A DNA stretch of 64,000 nucleotides from Aurifilum marmelostoma (GCA_027559495.1 JAMXSV010000004.1:2097001-2161000); one strand, 5' to 3'; shown: positions 50,181 to 63,354, numbered from the stretch's first letter. The notes: generated by a model from the letters alone, not told the origin. Program-made: numbers and translations.

Positions 50181-51670
50181 TGCGCGGATGCAGTCACACA
50201 GGAAGGCATCTGCCAGAGGAGGTTCTGCGAGAAGAAAAGGGTAATATGTATTGGTAAAACCTGTCGGCGGCGCAGAATCGGGGGAGGCTTGTCGAGGGTC
50301 AGGCTTCTGCAGGAATCGTCAAGGGGGTTGCCGAGGAGATCCCGCCCTGTCTCTTCGAGTCCTCGCACCTGCGCCTGGCATGCAGCCAAGCAGTTCAGGT
50401 CGGGACTGCAGCCGTGGCAGATGACAGCTAATGGTACTGCTGGGTCCAACTCGAGTGCTGGTCGAAATGGCAATTGTGTTGTATTAAGGAGGGTCGTGAG
50501 CTTGAGGAGGATCTGAGTAGCAGTCGGTAGACGGATGCAGTGGGAAATGATGTTGGGAGGATGACCTCACGACCGCGGCCCTCTAAGGGGCCGGGGGGCT
50601 TGGACAGATGGGTGGTCTGTTTCGGAGTGCTGAATGGCCTGCCAGTCAGGTCCTCACTGGCCAGGGCGGGGTCACAGGAACTATGGCCGCTTTAAGGAAG
50701 ATGGAAAGGTGGGTTCCATAGGTCTGCAGACCAAGTGGAATGTAATACACGAAAATGAAGAGAGAGATGGGTTGATTAATTACTGCTATTTTGCCTACGT
50801 ACAAAAAGGAGAGCGTGTTGTCCGTGATGCGCAGGCAGGTGATGTATGCTTCCGTGACCGTCCAAGCAAGTGAGGTGCAGAACCCACAGGCATATCCTAG
50901 GACGATTATAGTACTGTCATGCAAGCTGAGGGTCTCGAGTCAATGCTGAAGCCGGCCCATAAGTGCCCTGAGGCCGCCTTCGCGCCTCACCCGGTCCCTG
51001 CGTCAACGGTTGTTCCAGGCCAATCATGGGATAAACCCCCAGCACTGGACCTGCAGTACATAGCAGTGAGTATTGAGAGCGGTGCGACAACCAGGGGCTA
51101 GGCGTTGCCAGCACTGGCTGGCTGGTCGCAGCAGCGCCTCACCACATGAACGGTATGCCGTAACATAGCAGTAGGTCAGTTGCTCAGGCCCTGGACCAGC
51201 CAAGGTGGGTGAGATACACTGGTGCCAAGAAGCCACTCCTGCCGCGGGCAAGCTACCCCAGCCCCAGAACGTGCACTTCCTTGGGAGGAGGGGTCAGCGT
51301 GTGGCTAGCAGGTGGTAGCCTGCAGCTGGGAAGCTGACGGGGTTCGTCATTGAGTGACGGTGTCGGAGCTGCTGCTCTGTGTGTTATGTATGGCGACAAG
51401 CCACCACCCAAGCCGTAGGATCCACCAAGCCTTCCAAAGATAGCTCTCTCTTAAACTACGTACTCTTGTACATCTCACGCACCTTCTCAACAACTCTCAC
51501 GCACAGCTTTCTCGAAACGACCGACCAACTCTCGCCCTCTGCCACTCTGCTCAGGCATTTCGAGCCCTCTGTCCGTGCGAGCAACGAGCTCGTCGACCAT
51601 CTTCGGCTCCAGTCACCTCGAACCTCCTTATCTGCAGCCGCGGTAGAACCACCACAAACAACCGCCCAAC
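50181..51670. other. Divergent intergenic region between NIPA-type and V-ATPase E genes
   Basis: About 1.5 kb holding both promoters. No gene is supported. A hydrophobic minus-strand frame at 50924-50646 (92 codons) has no recognisable motif and poor codon bias. Confidence 0.55.
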
Positions 51671-52600
51671 ATGTCGCAAGTCCACGCCTTGTCCGACGAT
51701 CAGGTACGCGAGAAGAATCATGCCCCCTCGCCCAATATTTCCCGCAGCCAGACAGAGAGGACGCCGGCCCCATGCACTCACTAATCGTCCCCCTCATCAA
51801 CAAACAGGTCGGACAGGAGCTCCGCAAGATGACGGCCTTCATCCGGCAAGAAGCCTCCGAGAAGGCCCGCGAGATCGAGATCAAGGCGGACGAGGAGTTC
51901 GCTATCGAGAAGTCGAAGTTGGTGCGCCAGGAGACAGACTCCATCGACACGGCCTACGAGAAGAAGTTCAAGCAGGCCACCATGTCCCAGCAGATCACCC
52001 GGTCCACTGTCGCCAACAAGACGCGTCTCAAGGTCCTCGCCGCCCGGCAGGAGCTTCTCGATGACATCTTCGAGGACGCCCGCAAGAAGCTGGCCGCTGA
52101 GGGCACCAAGGACAACGCCAAGTACGCCGCGGCGCTCAAGGGCCTGGTGCTCGAGGGCATGTATGCCATGAATGAGCCCGAGCTGGTGCTGCGGGCGCGG
52201 AAAGCAGATTTCGATGCCGTGAACAAGGCGAGCGAGGAGGCTGGGGCCGAGTTCAAGGACAAGGTGGGCAAGGAATGCAAGGCCACGATTGACGAGGAGA
52301 ATCCACTGCCGGAGGGAAGGTAAGGAGAACCCACCCCCCCCCCCCCCCTTCTTCTCTCCTCGTTCTCACCCAAGTTGGGAGGAATGGGGCGCCACATACG
52401 ATACAGGACAATAATCGGCTAACCACGATGCTATTGTGATTGTTCGCAGTGCCGGCGGTGTGGTCATTATTGGTGGAGGCGGCAAGATCGAGATCGACAA
52501 CACATTCGAGGCGAGGCTGGCTCTGCTCGAGGACAGCGCCCTACCAGCTGTGCGCAAGACCCTTTTCGGCGCAAACCCCAACCGCAAGTTCTTCGACTAG
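51671..52600 (+). CDS. vma4: V-type proton ATPase subunit E
   Basis: Exons 51671-51703, 51808-52319 and 52450-52600 encode 231 aa, the usual length for subunit E. The first exon codes only 11 residues (MSQVHALSDDQ), then GTACGC opens a 104-nt intron. Exon 2 starts VGQELRKMTAFIRQEA and forms a long charged coiled coil, the peripheral stalk part. Exon 3 gives GGVVIIGGGGKIEIDNTFEA, the conserved C-terminal sheet that contacts the catalytic hexamer, and ends NRKFFD. Subunit E pairs with subunit G as the peripheral stalk linking V1 to Vo in vacuolar and endosomal membranes. The second intron (130 nt, GTAAGG...CAG) contains a C15 run 14 nt after the donor. The gene converges on the unknown 800-aa gene, with 347 bp between stop codons. 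Confidence 0.96.
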
Positions 52601-52947
52601 GCCCCATCATCACTAGACATATAGATATACTTTTTACTGGGTATGCGTGCATTGTATTTGAGATTGTTATATTTTACATCCCATGTCTTGGTCGTTTAAC
52701 ATAGCGGAAAAAACAGGCTCCGGACCTCTTCTTGTCTGATCGTGTGTGCGCGTTAAGTGGGTTTCTCCAAACCCTGCCCATTGGCTTTATATATACATAA
52801 ATAAGTATTATATATATCGAACGATTGAACGCCCGGCTTCCAAGCTGATGACAAGAATGCAAGAATAGTTGTATATGTACAGTTGTATGATTCGTCGGTT
52901 CGGGCCCGGGCCCCATTCCCGACCCTGCTCATGCTAGGGACAACACA
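52601..52947. other. Convergent 3' intergenic region
   Basis: 347 bp between two stop codons. The AT-rich centre (TATATATACATAAATAAG near 52787-52804) probably holds overlapping 3'-end signals of both genes. Confidence 0.5.
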
Positions 52948-55435
52948 TCAAGGACTGAGGTCCTGCTCTATAGTAGTGCTGGCCTTGCGCACTTCCTCGC
53001 TCTCGGACTTTATTCGATCATCACTCAAGAAGAAATGCTTCATGAACGCCTGTTGTTCCCGCTGTGTTACTGTGTCATCCCGCCTTCTTCTCTTCCTCTC
53101 TTCGTGGCGGATGCCCGGGATCTTGGGCGGCTTCTTAATCCGCACCTGGTACAACAACCTCTCACGTACCAGCTCTATGGCACTCTTGGCCTCGATTCGA
53201 GAGACGTGAGTCCCCTTGTTCTGGGGCGGTGCCACTCGAGTTTCCTGGTTCTTGAGATAAACCGCCAACTCGTCGATCTGCGCATCAAACTCCCGGCTCT
53301 CCGCCGGCGCAAGCGTGGTTTCGTCCTCACACATACCGCCCAGAGCAATATTGAGCAGCACCATGAGGGCCTTCAGCTCGAGATAGTCTGTCCCGGCGTG
53401 TACGGCGAAGTCCTTTTCATGCAGCCGGCTACGCACGGCGCCGAAGTTGACTGCGTGCTCTGGTTGTCGGTCAGCCATTGCCACGTCGTCGAAAAGGAAA
53501 GCACACCCAAGCCGGCGCTTGAGGTCGAGGATACGTCCGTCCAGGTCAGACGGCGGCAAGTCGTCGTCTCGTAATAGGACAGGACTGAGACGAGCAATGG
53601 CCCGCAAGCGGAGGGTCGCCTTTTGCGTGCTCTGGTAGACAGATATACAGACTTCTCGGCACTACAAGGTGTTAGTGTGTGTGTGGGGTTGGGGGTTGGG
53701 GGTTGGTGACCAAGATAGTTGTTAAACGCCATAATGGAGTACTTACAAAGTCTGTCCACTCCTCGCCCGGCACACTGCGGGCGACAAGTTCCGCCGTCAA
53801 CTGCCAGTCCTGCGCAAGGCCGGTCTTCCGAACAGCGACAGGATCCATACCAAGACGCAAGAGGATTTGCATGGCCGTAATTCGGGTTTCCGAGTTTAAG
53901 GAATTCGAAATGCTCTGCAGGAGCTCGAGGAAGGTCTCGAGATGTGTCCAGCTTCGGTCCGGATAAGGATTGTCGGTGGCGTCCCGCAGCGTGACACGAG
54001 ACAGGAGATTCTCCACGTCCTTGGTTGCACCAAATTTCCGAGACAGATCTCGCAGAAGGGTAGGCGTGACGAGTCGGTGCACCTGATCGTCGCAGATGCG
54101 TAGCAGCTTGACGTACTCTTCTGTCAGAGCCCTTCGTCTCTCGTGGCAGACTTCGTACCATATCCACAAGAAGATCTCGTCGGGTATGTTTCGGAGTTTG
54201 CTCTGAATATCGTAAAGCAACCCGCTCTCGAAATGCGTGCCGCGGTCTCGCTTGTCTGCGAGGATTTGCCAGGCGCCGTTGGTCTGCTTCCGAGGGAACG
54301 GATTGTGCACAGTGAAGATAGCCTCGGCTTCAGGCTCTGTCTGCTCGAAAAAATAGTACTGCCTGCTGCCAGCATCGACATCGGCCCTGTCCAAGGCCCT
54401 GGCTACGCGCACCTTGCCGGTCACACCTCCTCCCTCGCTGTCTTCCGCAGTCGCCGCAGCAGCGGTCGCCGCGGCAGACTCGATCATCCTCTTCTTGAGC
54501 TGCTGGGCTGCCTTGTTTCTCTGCTCATCCTCATCGATGTCATGTTGTATTTCTTGAGGCTGAGCATAATCTTCGTTCAGAGCGACGATGGCATTTCCTG
54601 CAGCGGCGGCTGCAGTAACAAGACCATCTCTCCGCGCCTGTAAGGTTTTCTTCTCACCCTCTAACAGCGTCTCAAACCTCCTCGCGCTCGCGATCGTATC
54701 GTCGTGCGTACCATTCAGATTTAGCAGGCTTCCAATGCCATATTTCTGATTATTCTTGTTGTTGTCCTTCCTTTTTGACCGGATCGTCAACGGGGATGAG
54801 AAGAAAGAGTCCTTGTCCGGAGGCGACCTCTTGGCCCTTGGCGTCATAGGTCTTGCCATCGTACCTGCCGCCTCGAAGTCGTTGTCCGCCATTCCAGGTC
54901 GCGAACATGATAGCACACCCTGGCCGAGGATGTCCGGAAGATCGGAAATGTCGCTCCCGAGATCGTCTCCTTCGTAGAATTCGCTGTCGTCATCGTCGGA
55001 CGCGTCAATCACGGCATCGTGTGCATAGACATGTCGGGCGACAGATGGCGGAGAGGATGTGAGAGAGGTGACGTCTGCGGGAAGCGGGGTGGGTGGGGTG
55101 TGTATTTCCGGCGATGATGACGGCGTTGGTGATGGTGCAACATGGCGGGCCGCGTTGAGTGCAGAGGACGAGTGGGAGGAGGATACGGACGACAACGATG
55201 ATAATGATGGTGATGGTGATGGTGGATGCGGTGTTTGACCGGCGGATGCGCGAGGCGAGGGCGGCAACGGTGGTGTTGCCGGTGAGTTGGGCGAGACGTG
55301 CGAGTCGGCTCTTGCCGACTTGGTAAAGAAGAAAGTTCGAATGTCGCGATACGAGGGCATGGTATGAGTAGTGGCAGCGGCGTGGCTTGCCGGCATACGG
55401 TTGATGGCCGGTGCTGCAGGTCTTTTTCTTTTCAT
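52948..55435 (-). CDS. Unknown 800-aa protein, disordered N-terminus and helical C-terminal region
   Basis: Exons 53747-55435 and 52948-53661 encode 800 aa, joined in phase 0 across an 85-nt intron (GTAAGT...TTGTAG). I do not recognise a named family. Residues 1 to about 330 are low-complexity: basic start, Ser/Pro-rich, acidic clusters (DASDDDDSEFYEGDD) and a Lys/Asn-rich patch. Near the start, YRDIRTFFFTK resembles the IRxFF form of a PCNA-interacting box. From about 370 to 700 the sequence looks like a folded, mostly helical domain (FLWIWYEVCHERRRALTEEY, LETFLELLQSISNSL). The C-terminus is basic then acidic (KRRRRDD; KSESEEVRK). The composition suggests a nuclear protein, possibly in DNA replication or repair, but that is inference. 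Alternative in-frame starts lie at codons 14 and 26. The intron contains G-tract repeats on the plus strand. Confidence 0.85.
53684..53705. repeat. GGGGGTT repeats inside an intron
   Basis: Three G4-G5 runs separated by TT on the plus strand, adjoining a GT run, within the intron of the 800-aa gene; C-rich on the transcribed-sense side. Confidence 0.8.
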
Positions 55436-58400
55436 GTTGCGCTCGGTAGATTTCTGGCGACGCTTCAGCCTGCGATGCAGCGCGTATTGTTTAGAGTACG
55501 CGCTGTGCTGCGGGAAGTGGGGTTACAGCGGGTGTAGTCTTTACAACACGACCTGCACCGGCTGTTTAGCAGCAGCGGTAGGACCACAATCTATGACACA
55601 CATCTGTTAGCATCCGTCTTAGACTGCGGCCCCCACCTCTCCCTGCCCCAAACTTGAAAGAGGCACAGAAGAATGAACAAATTAAAGAAACCAAAATTCA
55701 ATTCAAAGAGGAGAGAGGATAAGAAACGACAATTTCTGTACTTCCTTCTCAATTTTTTTAAGGAAAAAAAAGGGGGGGAAAAAAAGGGGGGGGGGGCATA
55801 AAAAGGGCACAAAAAGGGAAGACAAAACAACAAAAGGATGAAAGAAATGGGCGAGTGGCTCGGGTATTTGACAAATTTATCTGCATGGCAAGGAACAGTC
55901 TGTTAACCAAGCCAGCCAGGAGGGAATTGGAGGAGGGCAGGACTGTGTTGGATCTGCTTCTTTCTCTTTATGACTGTCATTGGAATGGTAGGTCTGCCTG
56001 GTGCATGTTCACTGCAGCACTGGGTAGCTGGGAGGTCTAGTGCTGTGTGAGCTATCTATACTTGAGGCTTGTGACCTGTCGCCTTGAACAATGCCAAGTA
56101 AGCAGTCGGTTTCTTCATCAATATGTAGTTGAAAGATGGTCTGCTTGTTATTTCTGAAGAGTCTAAATTGTGCACCTACTCTAGTCTTCTTAATAAAGAA
56201 TGAAATGTGGCAAGTCATCGTGTAAAGAAGCACAGAAAGCCGAAGTGGTTTGATGCAGGTGGCGTTCAACTCCAGGCCGCGCAGCCTCTCATATCAAGCT
56301 TGAGAGACAAGGTATCACAAGGAGTATATGGCCTCATGATTGAGATCCTTCACTATCCAGAGCAAGAGGGTTGTCCATGGGCAGTTCTCACGAATCTCTG
56401 ATCTGACCCAACACGTTCTGTAATCAGTCTTTCCCCAGGTCCTCGCCCACTGTTTCCTGTTCACAGACCGGGTGAAGTCTCCGCTAGGCCCCTCTCAATG
56501 CATCATACTAAACCTAACAATAATGGCAGAACCAGTTCACATGTCCTCCAAAGATAATCACATTCGTTCCCTAGCCTCAAAGACTGAGGACAAACCTCCG
56601 CTTCAGGGCAGCACGCACAAGAAGAGAAGAAACGATTAATCATCTCTTCACATCGCGTCTCATTAAGATTACCACAGCCTACCTACCCAAGCGAGTGAAG
56701 TATTTTGTGCTGAGATTAAGCAAAGGGAATCAATCCTCCCTCATGGAAGGTGGCATTGAGAGAGGGGAAGGGGGAGAAGGTAGAGCAAGGCCAAGGAATA
56801 TCGCTCGATTGAGGCATTGAGCTGTAGGCTCGAGACAATATATACCCAGGAAGCAGACAGAGTCTTGGCTAGCCTCAACAGATATTTGACAAGTGCCTGA
56901 AAATCGCAGTGCTAGCGAGCTCTCGGTGTATCATCACTATGCCCTGCGACCGGACACACCTATGACTGCAAACCGAGCCATGAAGCTCAGGTGACTTCAG
57001 CATTCAGCGAGGAGAAAAGGAAGGAGAAAAAAAAAGCTTCACACCTACGCAAGGACATCTTCAGTTGCTGGTCAGGCTCCTGTCTGTGTTTGATGCCGGC
57101 ATCTTCTCCTTCCCCTTTTCCCACTTCTTTCGAGCCCACGACAGCCCCTGCACACAACCGGCAAGTGGGAAACAGAAGTAGAGCAGTTGTCACAAGGCAT
57201 ATATGTCGGCTCGGGCGGACTTCCACAAAAACGGCATCTTTGACAACACTTGCACCAAGGCAATTAGGGGCCCTCCATCGGTGCATGGCCACTTAGAACT
57301 GTGAAAGGGGTTGCTGTTGTCGATGGCCAATTTGCTGCCCTATCAAGCCACCCGGGCCCGGGGTATTTCGTGTCTTTATGCCCTTTCCGGAGTTGGGCCT
57401 TGCCCACCTCCTCGGTCACATCCTCTGTCAAGTGCGCGCCCAGCGCAGCTCTCTTTCGACTCTACATGCCTAGGAATTCATGTGGTCGCAAGAAGCTGAA
57501 CCGGAGCAGCCGTAGAGCGGGATGTCTGTCTCAACCGTGACCATGCTAACGTCCAACGTCTTAGGGCAGCCACGAATTTCGTGACATGCTTAGCCTGCCC
57601 GTCGGCATGAAGACACATTACATGCTCAGTAGACACTACTCAGCCGAATAGCAGGTGAGAAGAACTTCTGCAGCCTTGGGAAGATGTGAGGGATGCTTTT
57701 CGCATACAGCAACGTAAGCCATAGCAAAGAACGTAAGGGGCAACGAATGTAGCATCACTGAAGACCACCGCCGCTTTGGCCATTGAATGTTTGTATTATT
57801 CTCTCCCTCGGGTCTCATGGCCGTCCCACTTTCTTACGAAGCGATCTCTAGAGAAAACCTCTTAAATGCTGACAGCTTCCGTGCTGCCTCTCAAGTGGAC
57901 CCTTGTGCGGTGTATCGACATCCTCCGCGTGATGATGCTCCGGTCACATCAGAAATATCCATCATCTGCGCGGCCAAAAGCTATATTGCTCACCGTCCAC
58001 TGGTCAGCGGATGCATAAATAGACGATAAAAGACACGTACTACTTGGAGTAGCTTTTCTATTTTCCCAGATAAAGGCGGTAGAAGGCGTAGCCAAGTAGA
58101 CAGACAGGAATCTCCGGGCAGAGAGATGGAGATGAGAGACGCAAAAAGAAATTCTGCTGTGGAACTGAACGAGGAGCAAGTCACTTGAGCAGAACCGCCG
58201 CACAGCCACGATCCACTGGAAGAGGATCTTTTGGAAGGAGAGAAAGAAGGTCACACTTGTGATGCCCCCAAGTTCGGACTGTAACATACACAGTACACAT
58301 GCGTATGAGTAGATTCTGGCCGTGGCTCTCTAAATTCCCTGCCCCTTTCTGTTTGTGTCTTCTTGGTAGTCGAAACGTCAACACCCCGTTGTGGGCAGTC

Positions 58401-58711
58401 GATCATCCGCCCAAAGAGATTTGATAGCTTGGCAAAGTAAATCGACAAGAATCTCAATTTCTTAGCTGAAGCCAATACCCTTTTTGCTCAGAAAGGACAG
58501 TTTCTTCACAAGTCGGCTGACAGATCACGATAAAGCCAACCAAGAGTATAGGCCGATGCAAGGTTTGTCCCATTCCGGCTCTGCAGTCCGAACAGAGGTT
58601 GTTTGAGAGAGCATGACATATTACATAATCGTAAGCAAGGGGTTCGTGGTTTTTCAATATTCACGCGCACGACATGCAGCACGAGCGGAACCTCTCAAAA
58701 CCGCAAAGTGC

Positions 58712-58792
58712 TCACCCCGGCGTTTCGGTGTCGGGTTAAAACCCGTCACTTTTAGCTCCGTTAAACACCGGCCTATTCATCGGCGGGGATGA
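58712..58792. repeat. Nested inverted-repeat structure
   Basis: At the centre is CGGGTT-AA-AACCCG (58732-58745). Around it CGGTGT (58726-58731) pairs with ACACCG (58765-58770), and imperfectly TCACCCCGGCG (58712-58722) with CGGCGGGGATGA (58781-58792). It may be a fragment of a small DNA transposon or another hairpin-forming sequence. Confidence 0.4.
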
Positions 58793-58970
58793 AGCAGAAA
58801 CAAGAGAAGAGAGAAGGAGAGGGGCGGGGGAAGGAAAAAAAAAATATACTATCAATCTCAAGCCAGCCACTAGTAAAAAGTAAAATTGTCAAAAATTGCC
58901 AAGAGCGGTGAGGGACGACGGCCTTCCCTATATTATAGTAGCTCTGAGGAGACTTTTGCTGGGCCGAAAA

Positions 58971-58971
<1 letters not shown>

Positions 58972-59002
<31 letters not shown>
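58972..59002. repeat. A31 homopolymer
   Basis: Thirty-one A residues, the longest homopolymer in the window. A poly(A) run can mark a retroposed copy, but no flanking target duplication was seen. Confidence 0.95.
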
Positions 59003-59005
<3 letters not shown>

Positions 59006-61692
59006 GATAAACAGCAGGAGGCCTAGCCAAAGCAGCCCCATCCGTACTATGGGGGTAGACATTTCTCTAGTAGACAAAGTATTGTTCAGCAAGCCAAAGA
59101 GGGGGGGGGAGGGGGTGGCCGTCTTGCTAGCGATGATCATGGAGCAAGATGTCAATGAGCCTTATCTGGCCAGACTGGTTTGGCCTGAACTTCCCCCCGT
59201 CCCAGGTCCTCTTCTCGGGGGTGGTTCTTCCGCCTCTTTCTGGACTACCACCAAGCACCACCACTTGCAGATGACAATCCATCTGGATTCGTGCAGAAAT
59301 AGACCAAGATAGAAAATAAGATTACTCGGTAGCTTCTCTGAGAATTTTTTTCTCTCTCTGTTCCTGTCTTGTTGTCATGACACGCAGGACACTCGGTCGA
59401 CAGGAAAGCACAAGAGGTATGAAACGTGGCGTACATGCACAAGACAAGGCATCGTCAAAAGTGAGGCTGAAGGCTGACGATGCCCAAGACAAGGTAATGT
59501 CTGAGGAGTAGGCAGTGGTAGGGTACAATGCGGTGGAGCACAGAGGGGGTTAGCACACATGGTACGCACCAAGGCGTCCTCCGTGCCTGGATACCCCCCA
59601 GCACACGAGTCCCACCTGGCCAGCGGTAGCATGGACAGTGACGCAACGGCGGAGACACCTTTAGAGCAACAACGGCGTATAGATGTTTTCTTTTTCCCTT
59701 GTTCTTTTTAGATACGTTGTCTTGTCATGGCAGCACCATCGCCCAGGAAGAAAAAAAAAAAAGGCTGTTGGGCGCAATCACGGCCAAAACAAACATGCTG
59801 TTTTCCTTTTCCCTTCTGCTCAGTTCATTGGGTCCCGACCTAACAGCGAATGAGGAAGGATCCGAAGGTGAGATGAGATATACAAGCAAGAGCAAGGAGA
59901 CGAACACCGGCACGTCGCAGAGGATTGCAGTGTGTCACACCGATGCAACCTCGACGTGCATGAGTCCTCCACCAACATTCTGCGGGCCGCTGCCGCAAAG
60001 AGAATGCGAGTGAATGACAGTGTGTAAAAGAAAGGTACCTTACATGGCTATCATACATAAAACTCAACAGTCGTGGGCCTTGGGGGCCTTCCTGCGACCA
60101 GATGAACCAGGCAGCTTAGCCGGCAGGATTTCAAATGTTCTCGGTTCTTTCTTGACTGATTGAAGACCCCTTTTTCTCGCGGCCGCGGGCTTGAACCCCC
60201 TCTTTCCCAGGAAGAGAAACCGGGGCCGGGAAGGGGGGGGGGGGGCTTTTTCATGTCCTGGGCTATGTCCACCACACAACCATCTCGAAAGGGTTGTGGA
60301 CCAGTGCATTCCGAAACAAAGTGTCTAGGCCATCATGAGATGCGGGATCAGGCACCTCGGGCGTCGGACCCTTAGGCAGGACAAACAATATAGAGAGAAG
60401 AAAAGAGGGAGAAAAGCCGCCGTGCGAGGTGGCGCAATCCACGGGGTAGCTGGTAGTTTCCGAGGCTGTTTGGACTCGCACAAACTGTTCCACGGAGTGT
60501 CTCCTGCTCCGAGGGCAGTCCCGGTTCACTGTTCGGTGTGTGTAGGTGGGAGTTGCGGCGAGACGTCTGACGGGAGCAAGGTATAATATAACTTCCCGCC
60601 GAGCGGCCGCTTTCTTCTTCTTCTTATAGTACTACTACTATACGTAGCATAGGACTGCTTCTCGGGCCCATCTCTTTCTATACGACGAGGCGACTTGAGG
60701 ATTCGGCCTCAATCGGGACGCGACGCAGCCTTAGTTACGCCCGATCTGCATGGGTGGGGGGAAGGCCAGCAACCCAAGCAGGGTGGAGTTCGGCTCCGTG
60801 GACAACGCGTGGTGCGTGCGTCAAATTCATTTTCGGATATTCTAGATAGATGGATAGATCTCCCTTGGTTTGGCGGGTGGTTGCGTGGTACGTAGTAGTA
60901 TATCGGGGGGAAGATGGCAGATGAAAGGAGAGGGGGTTGGGTGGGGCCGAGGCGTCGTGATGGTAGATTGGGTCTTGTCTGTTCTTGCACAGAATTAATC
61001 CCTGGGAATTGGCAAATCAAGCGGGCCAAGTTTTAGGGACATCCGTGGCATCCGTGACACCCCTATCCTTTTTTTTTCCTGTCCTATTTTTCTCTTCTCT
61101 CTTTTACTAGATCACGTTTGTATCTTCTATCCTCTCTTATGGAAGAACCCCACAACTGAACCCAAGCTCCCCTTTCCAAATGGCTACCGTGCAGATCATG
61201 GGAGCTCGAGCGCTGCTGGGTCTGGTTGGCTGGTGCGTTGGGGGGCTGGACTGAAGAGACCAAGAGGGTGAGAGTGCGTGTGCCTAAAGAAGGGGAGGGG
61301 GGTTTGAGAAAATCTCTGGGCCGATGAGGATCGGCTCCCGGATCTTCAACCAAATGTCCTACAACCTGTCTCAGATCTGCAGGTCCAAGAGCAAGCACGC
61401 CAACCAGCGAGTGGGTGCACTTGGAGATACGCAGTCTGATAATATGATCCAAAAAAAAAAAAATAGTACTTGTTCGTGCTCGATGCCATGGGTTGAACAA
61501 CGACACGTCCCTCTCTCACAAACGCAACCCTTGAACCTTGATTGGTGGGTTGGTAGCCATTTTAACATTGGGGGCGCTGGGGGAGGAATTGTGCGTATAA
61601 ATTTATGCACACAAGAATTAAAGGTCAGGGCTGAGCCACCACCACTGTAGCGAGTTATGTACTTGCAAGGAAAAAGAAGAGAAGAATGATGA

Positions 61693-61711
61693 CGGCGGCG
61701 GCGGCGGCGGC
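61693..61711. repeat. (GGC)n trinucleotide repeat
   Basis: Six GGC units in noncoding sequence. Confidence 0.9.
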
Positions 61712-63292
61712 ACCAATAAGACCTTGCTGCGCACAGGATGGATTCGACAAGACGGTGACGCCTGGCTGACTCCTTCGCATCACACATCAGCCCTATCGCG
61801 ATTATGCCGTTGCGCTCCCAAGAATGGATTTTGGAGGTGGGGAAGGGGGGGAAAGGGACCACTTGAACCCCCTTTTTTTCTGGGTCTCTTGTCCAGCGCA
61901 AGGAATGGAGCGGCGAGGGATGAAGATAATTCCTCACCTTGGCCATGCGTGTGCAAGTACTATGTATGTATCGCATTAAGCCAACTAGTGAGGGAGGAAG
62001 GAAGGCCAGTTGGCTTTCTGGGACTGCTTGATTGCAGACAGTAATTAGGGTATTTCATTCCTGTCCCGGTTAGATTCCACACCAGTCAAAGTAAGTGAAA
62101 CTGGCCCGGTCGAGGCCAGGAGGAGGTTGGGATCCAATCCTCACGCACCAACCAACCAACCAATGCATGCACACGCCATAACACATTGTATGGAAGGATG
62201 CCAAATGCCTCGTCAGACTCCAGATCTAGCAAGTGGTGCCAGGAGGCTAAAGTTAGACTTTATTTATCCTATTTGGAATGGCAGAGAGACTGAGCTTAAT
62301 GAGCTTCCAATATTCGTCGTGTCCGTCTTGTCTGTACCCGTACCACACACACAGCCTTGGCCTGCACAGGTATCACCGGACCCTGCTAGGCACACCTTAT
62401 GGTGGTCCAGGGTTGTCAGCTTGAACCTCCTCCATCCAGCACTGTGATCGCCAAGTCTCTCACTCAGGATAGGATAAGACGAGGCTGAGTTTCAGCTTTC
62501 TTCTTGTCTTCTTACTGCGGTCTTCAAAAAGTCAACATCCTAGACATTTCTACTATAGCGACAGAATAGCTTACTAATGCCACCGCCACAAGAGATAAAG
62601 TAATAAGCACTGAGCATTGCGCTAACTTGCTACCATGGACTATGGTGCTGAGTGACTATGAATAATACCTGGCCGCTGGGAATACTGCTGTTCGTTGTGG
62701 TTGCTGCGTGTACCACGGAGTGCAGGAAGAAGATCAATAAAGACACTCTGTTTCGAAGACAGGGAGGGGTAGGAGAAGAGGGAAAAAATTACAAATCCTT
62801 CGTCCAGCGACCAACGTAGGGAGGGTTACATGGCAGAGCAGAGCAGAGGCTCAATTGGTGTTCTCAGAGATGTGGGAATGGAACATGAAAATGGAAGGTC
62901 CAGGGCCCTGGTGGGTGCCCGTGTCCTCGCCCTCGTCCTGTCCTGTCCCTTCTGCGCCCCCCTGGCTATTTCCGGGTTGCTCGGGCTGTACAGCGACCAG
63001 CCTAAGGCGAACAACGATACGCCGAGACGCCCCCGATTTAGCTGGGTCAGCACTACCGCTACGGGGGTACCTCCTCACCTGCGCGTGGCAGGGCAGGGCA
63101 TGCTGGGCAGTACGTACTCCGCTGTAATGTCTTGGGTCCTGCAGTCAGCGCAATCCCAAGTGGAATCCAGCAGGCAGTCCAATTCTCGCTGTCACTCTTC
63201 CGTCCAATCCATCCATCATCCACTCTATGCACAACCCAGATCGACTTTCCACCTCTCCTCCACCCACCACACCCGACCCTTTTCTCGTTGCT

Positions 63293-63354
63293 GCACCGCA
63301 CCGCACCGCATCGCACCACACTTTACTGGCGCTGCTCTGCTCTGCTCTGCTCTT
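63293..63354. repeat. Adjacent pentanucleotide repeats (GCACC)n and (CTCTG)n
   Basis: About five imperfect GCACC units (63293-63317), then four CTCTG units (63334-63354), both in likely promoter sequence of a gene to the right. Confidence 0.8.

Noticed and set aside
58972..59002. A31 run as the tail of a LINE or SINE insertion
   Set aside because: No upstream reverse-transcriptase or Pol III promoter sequence and no flanking target-site duplication was seen.
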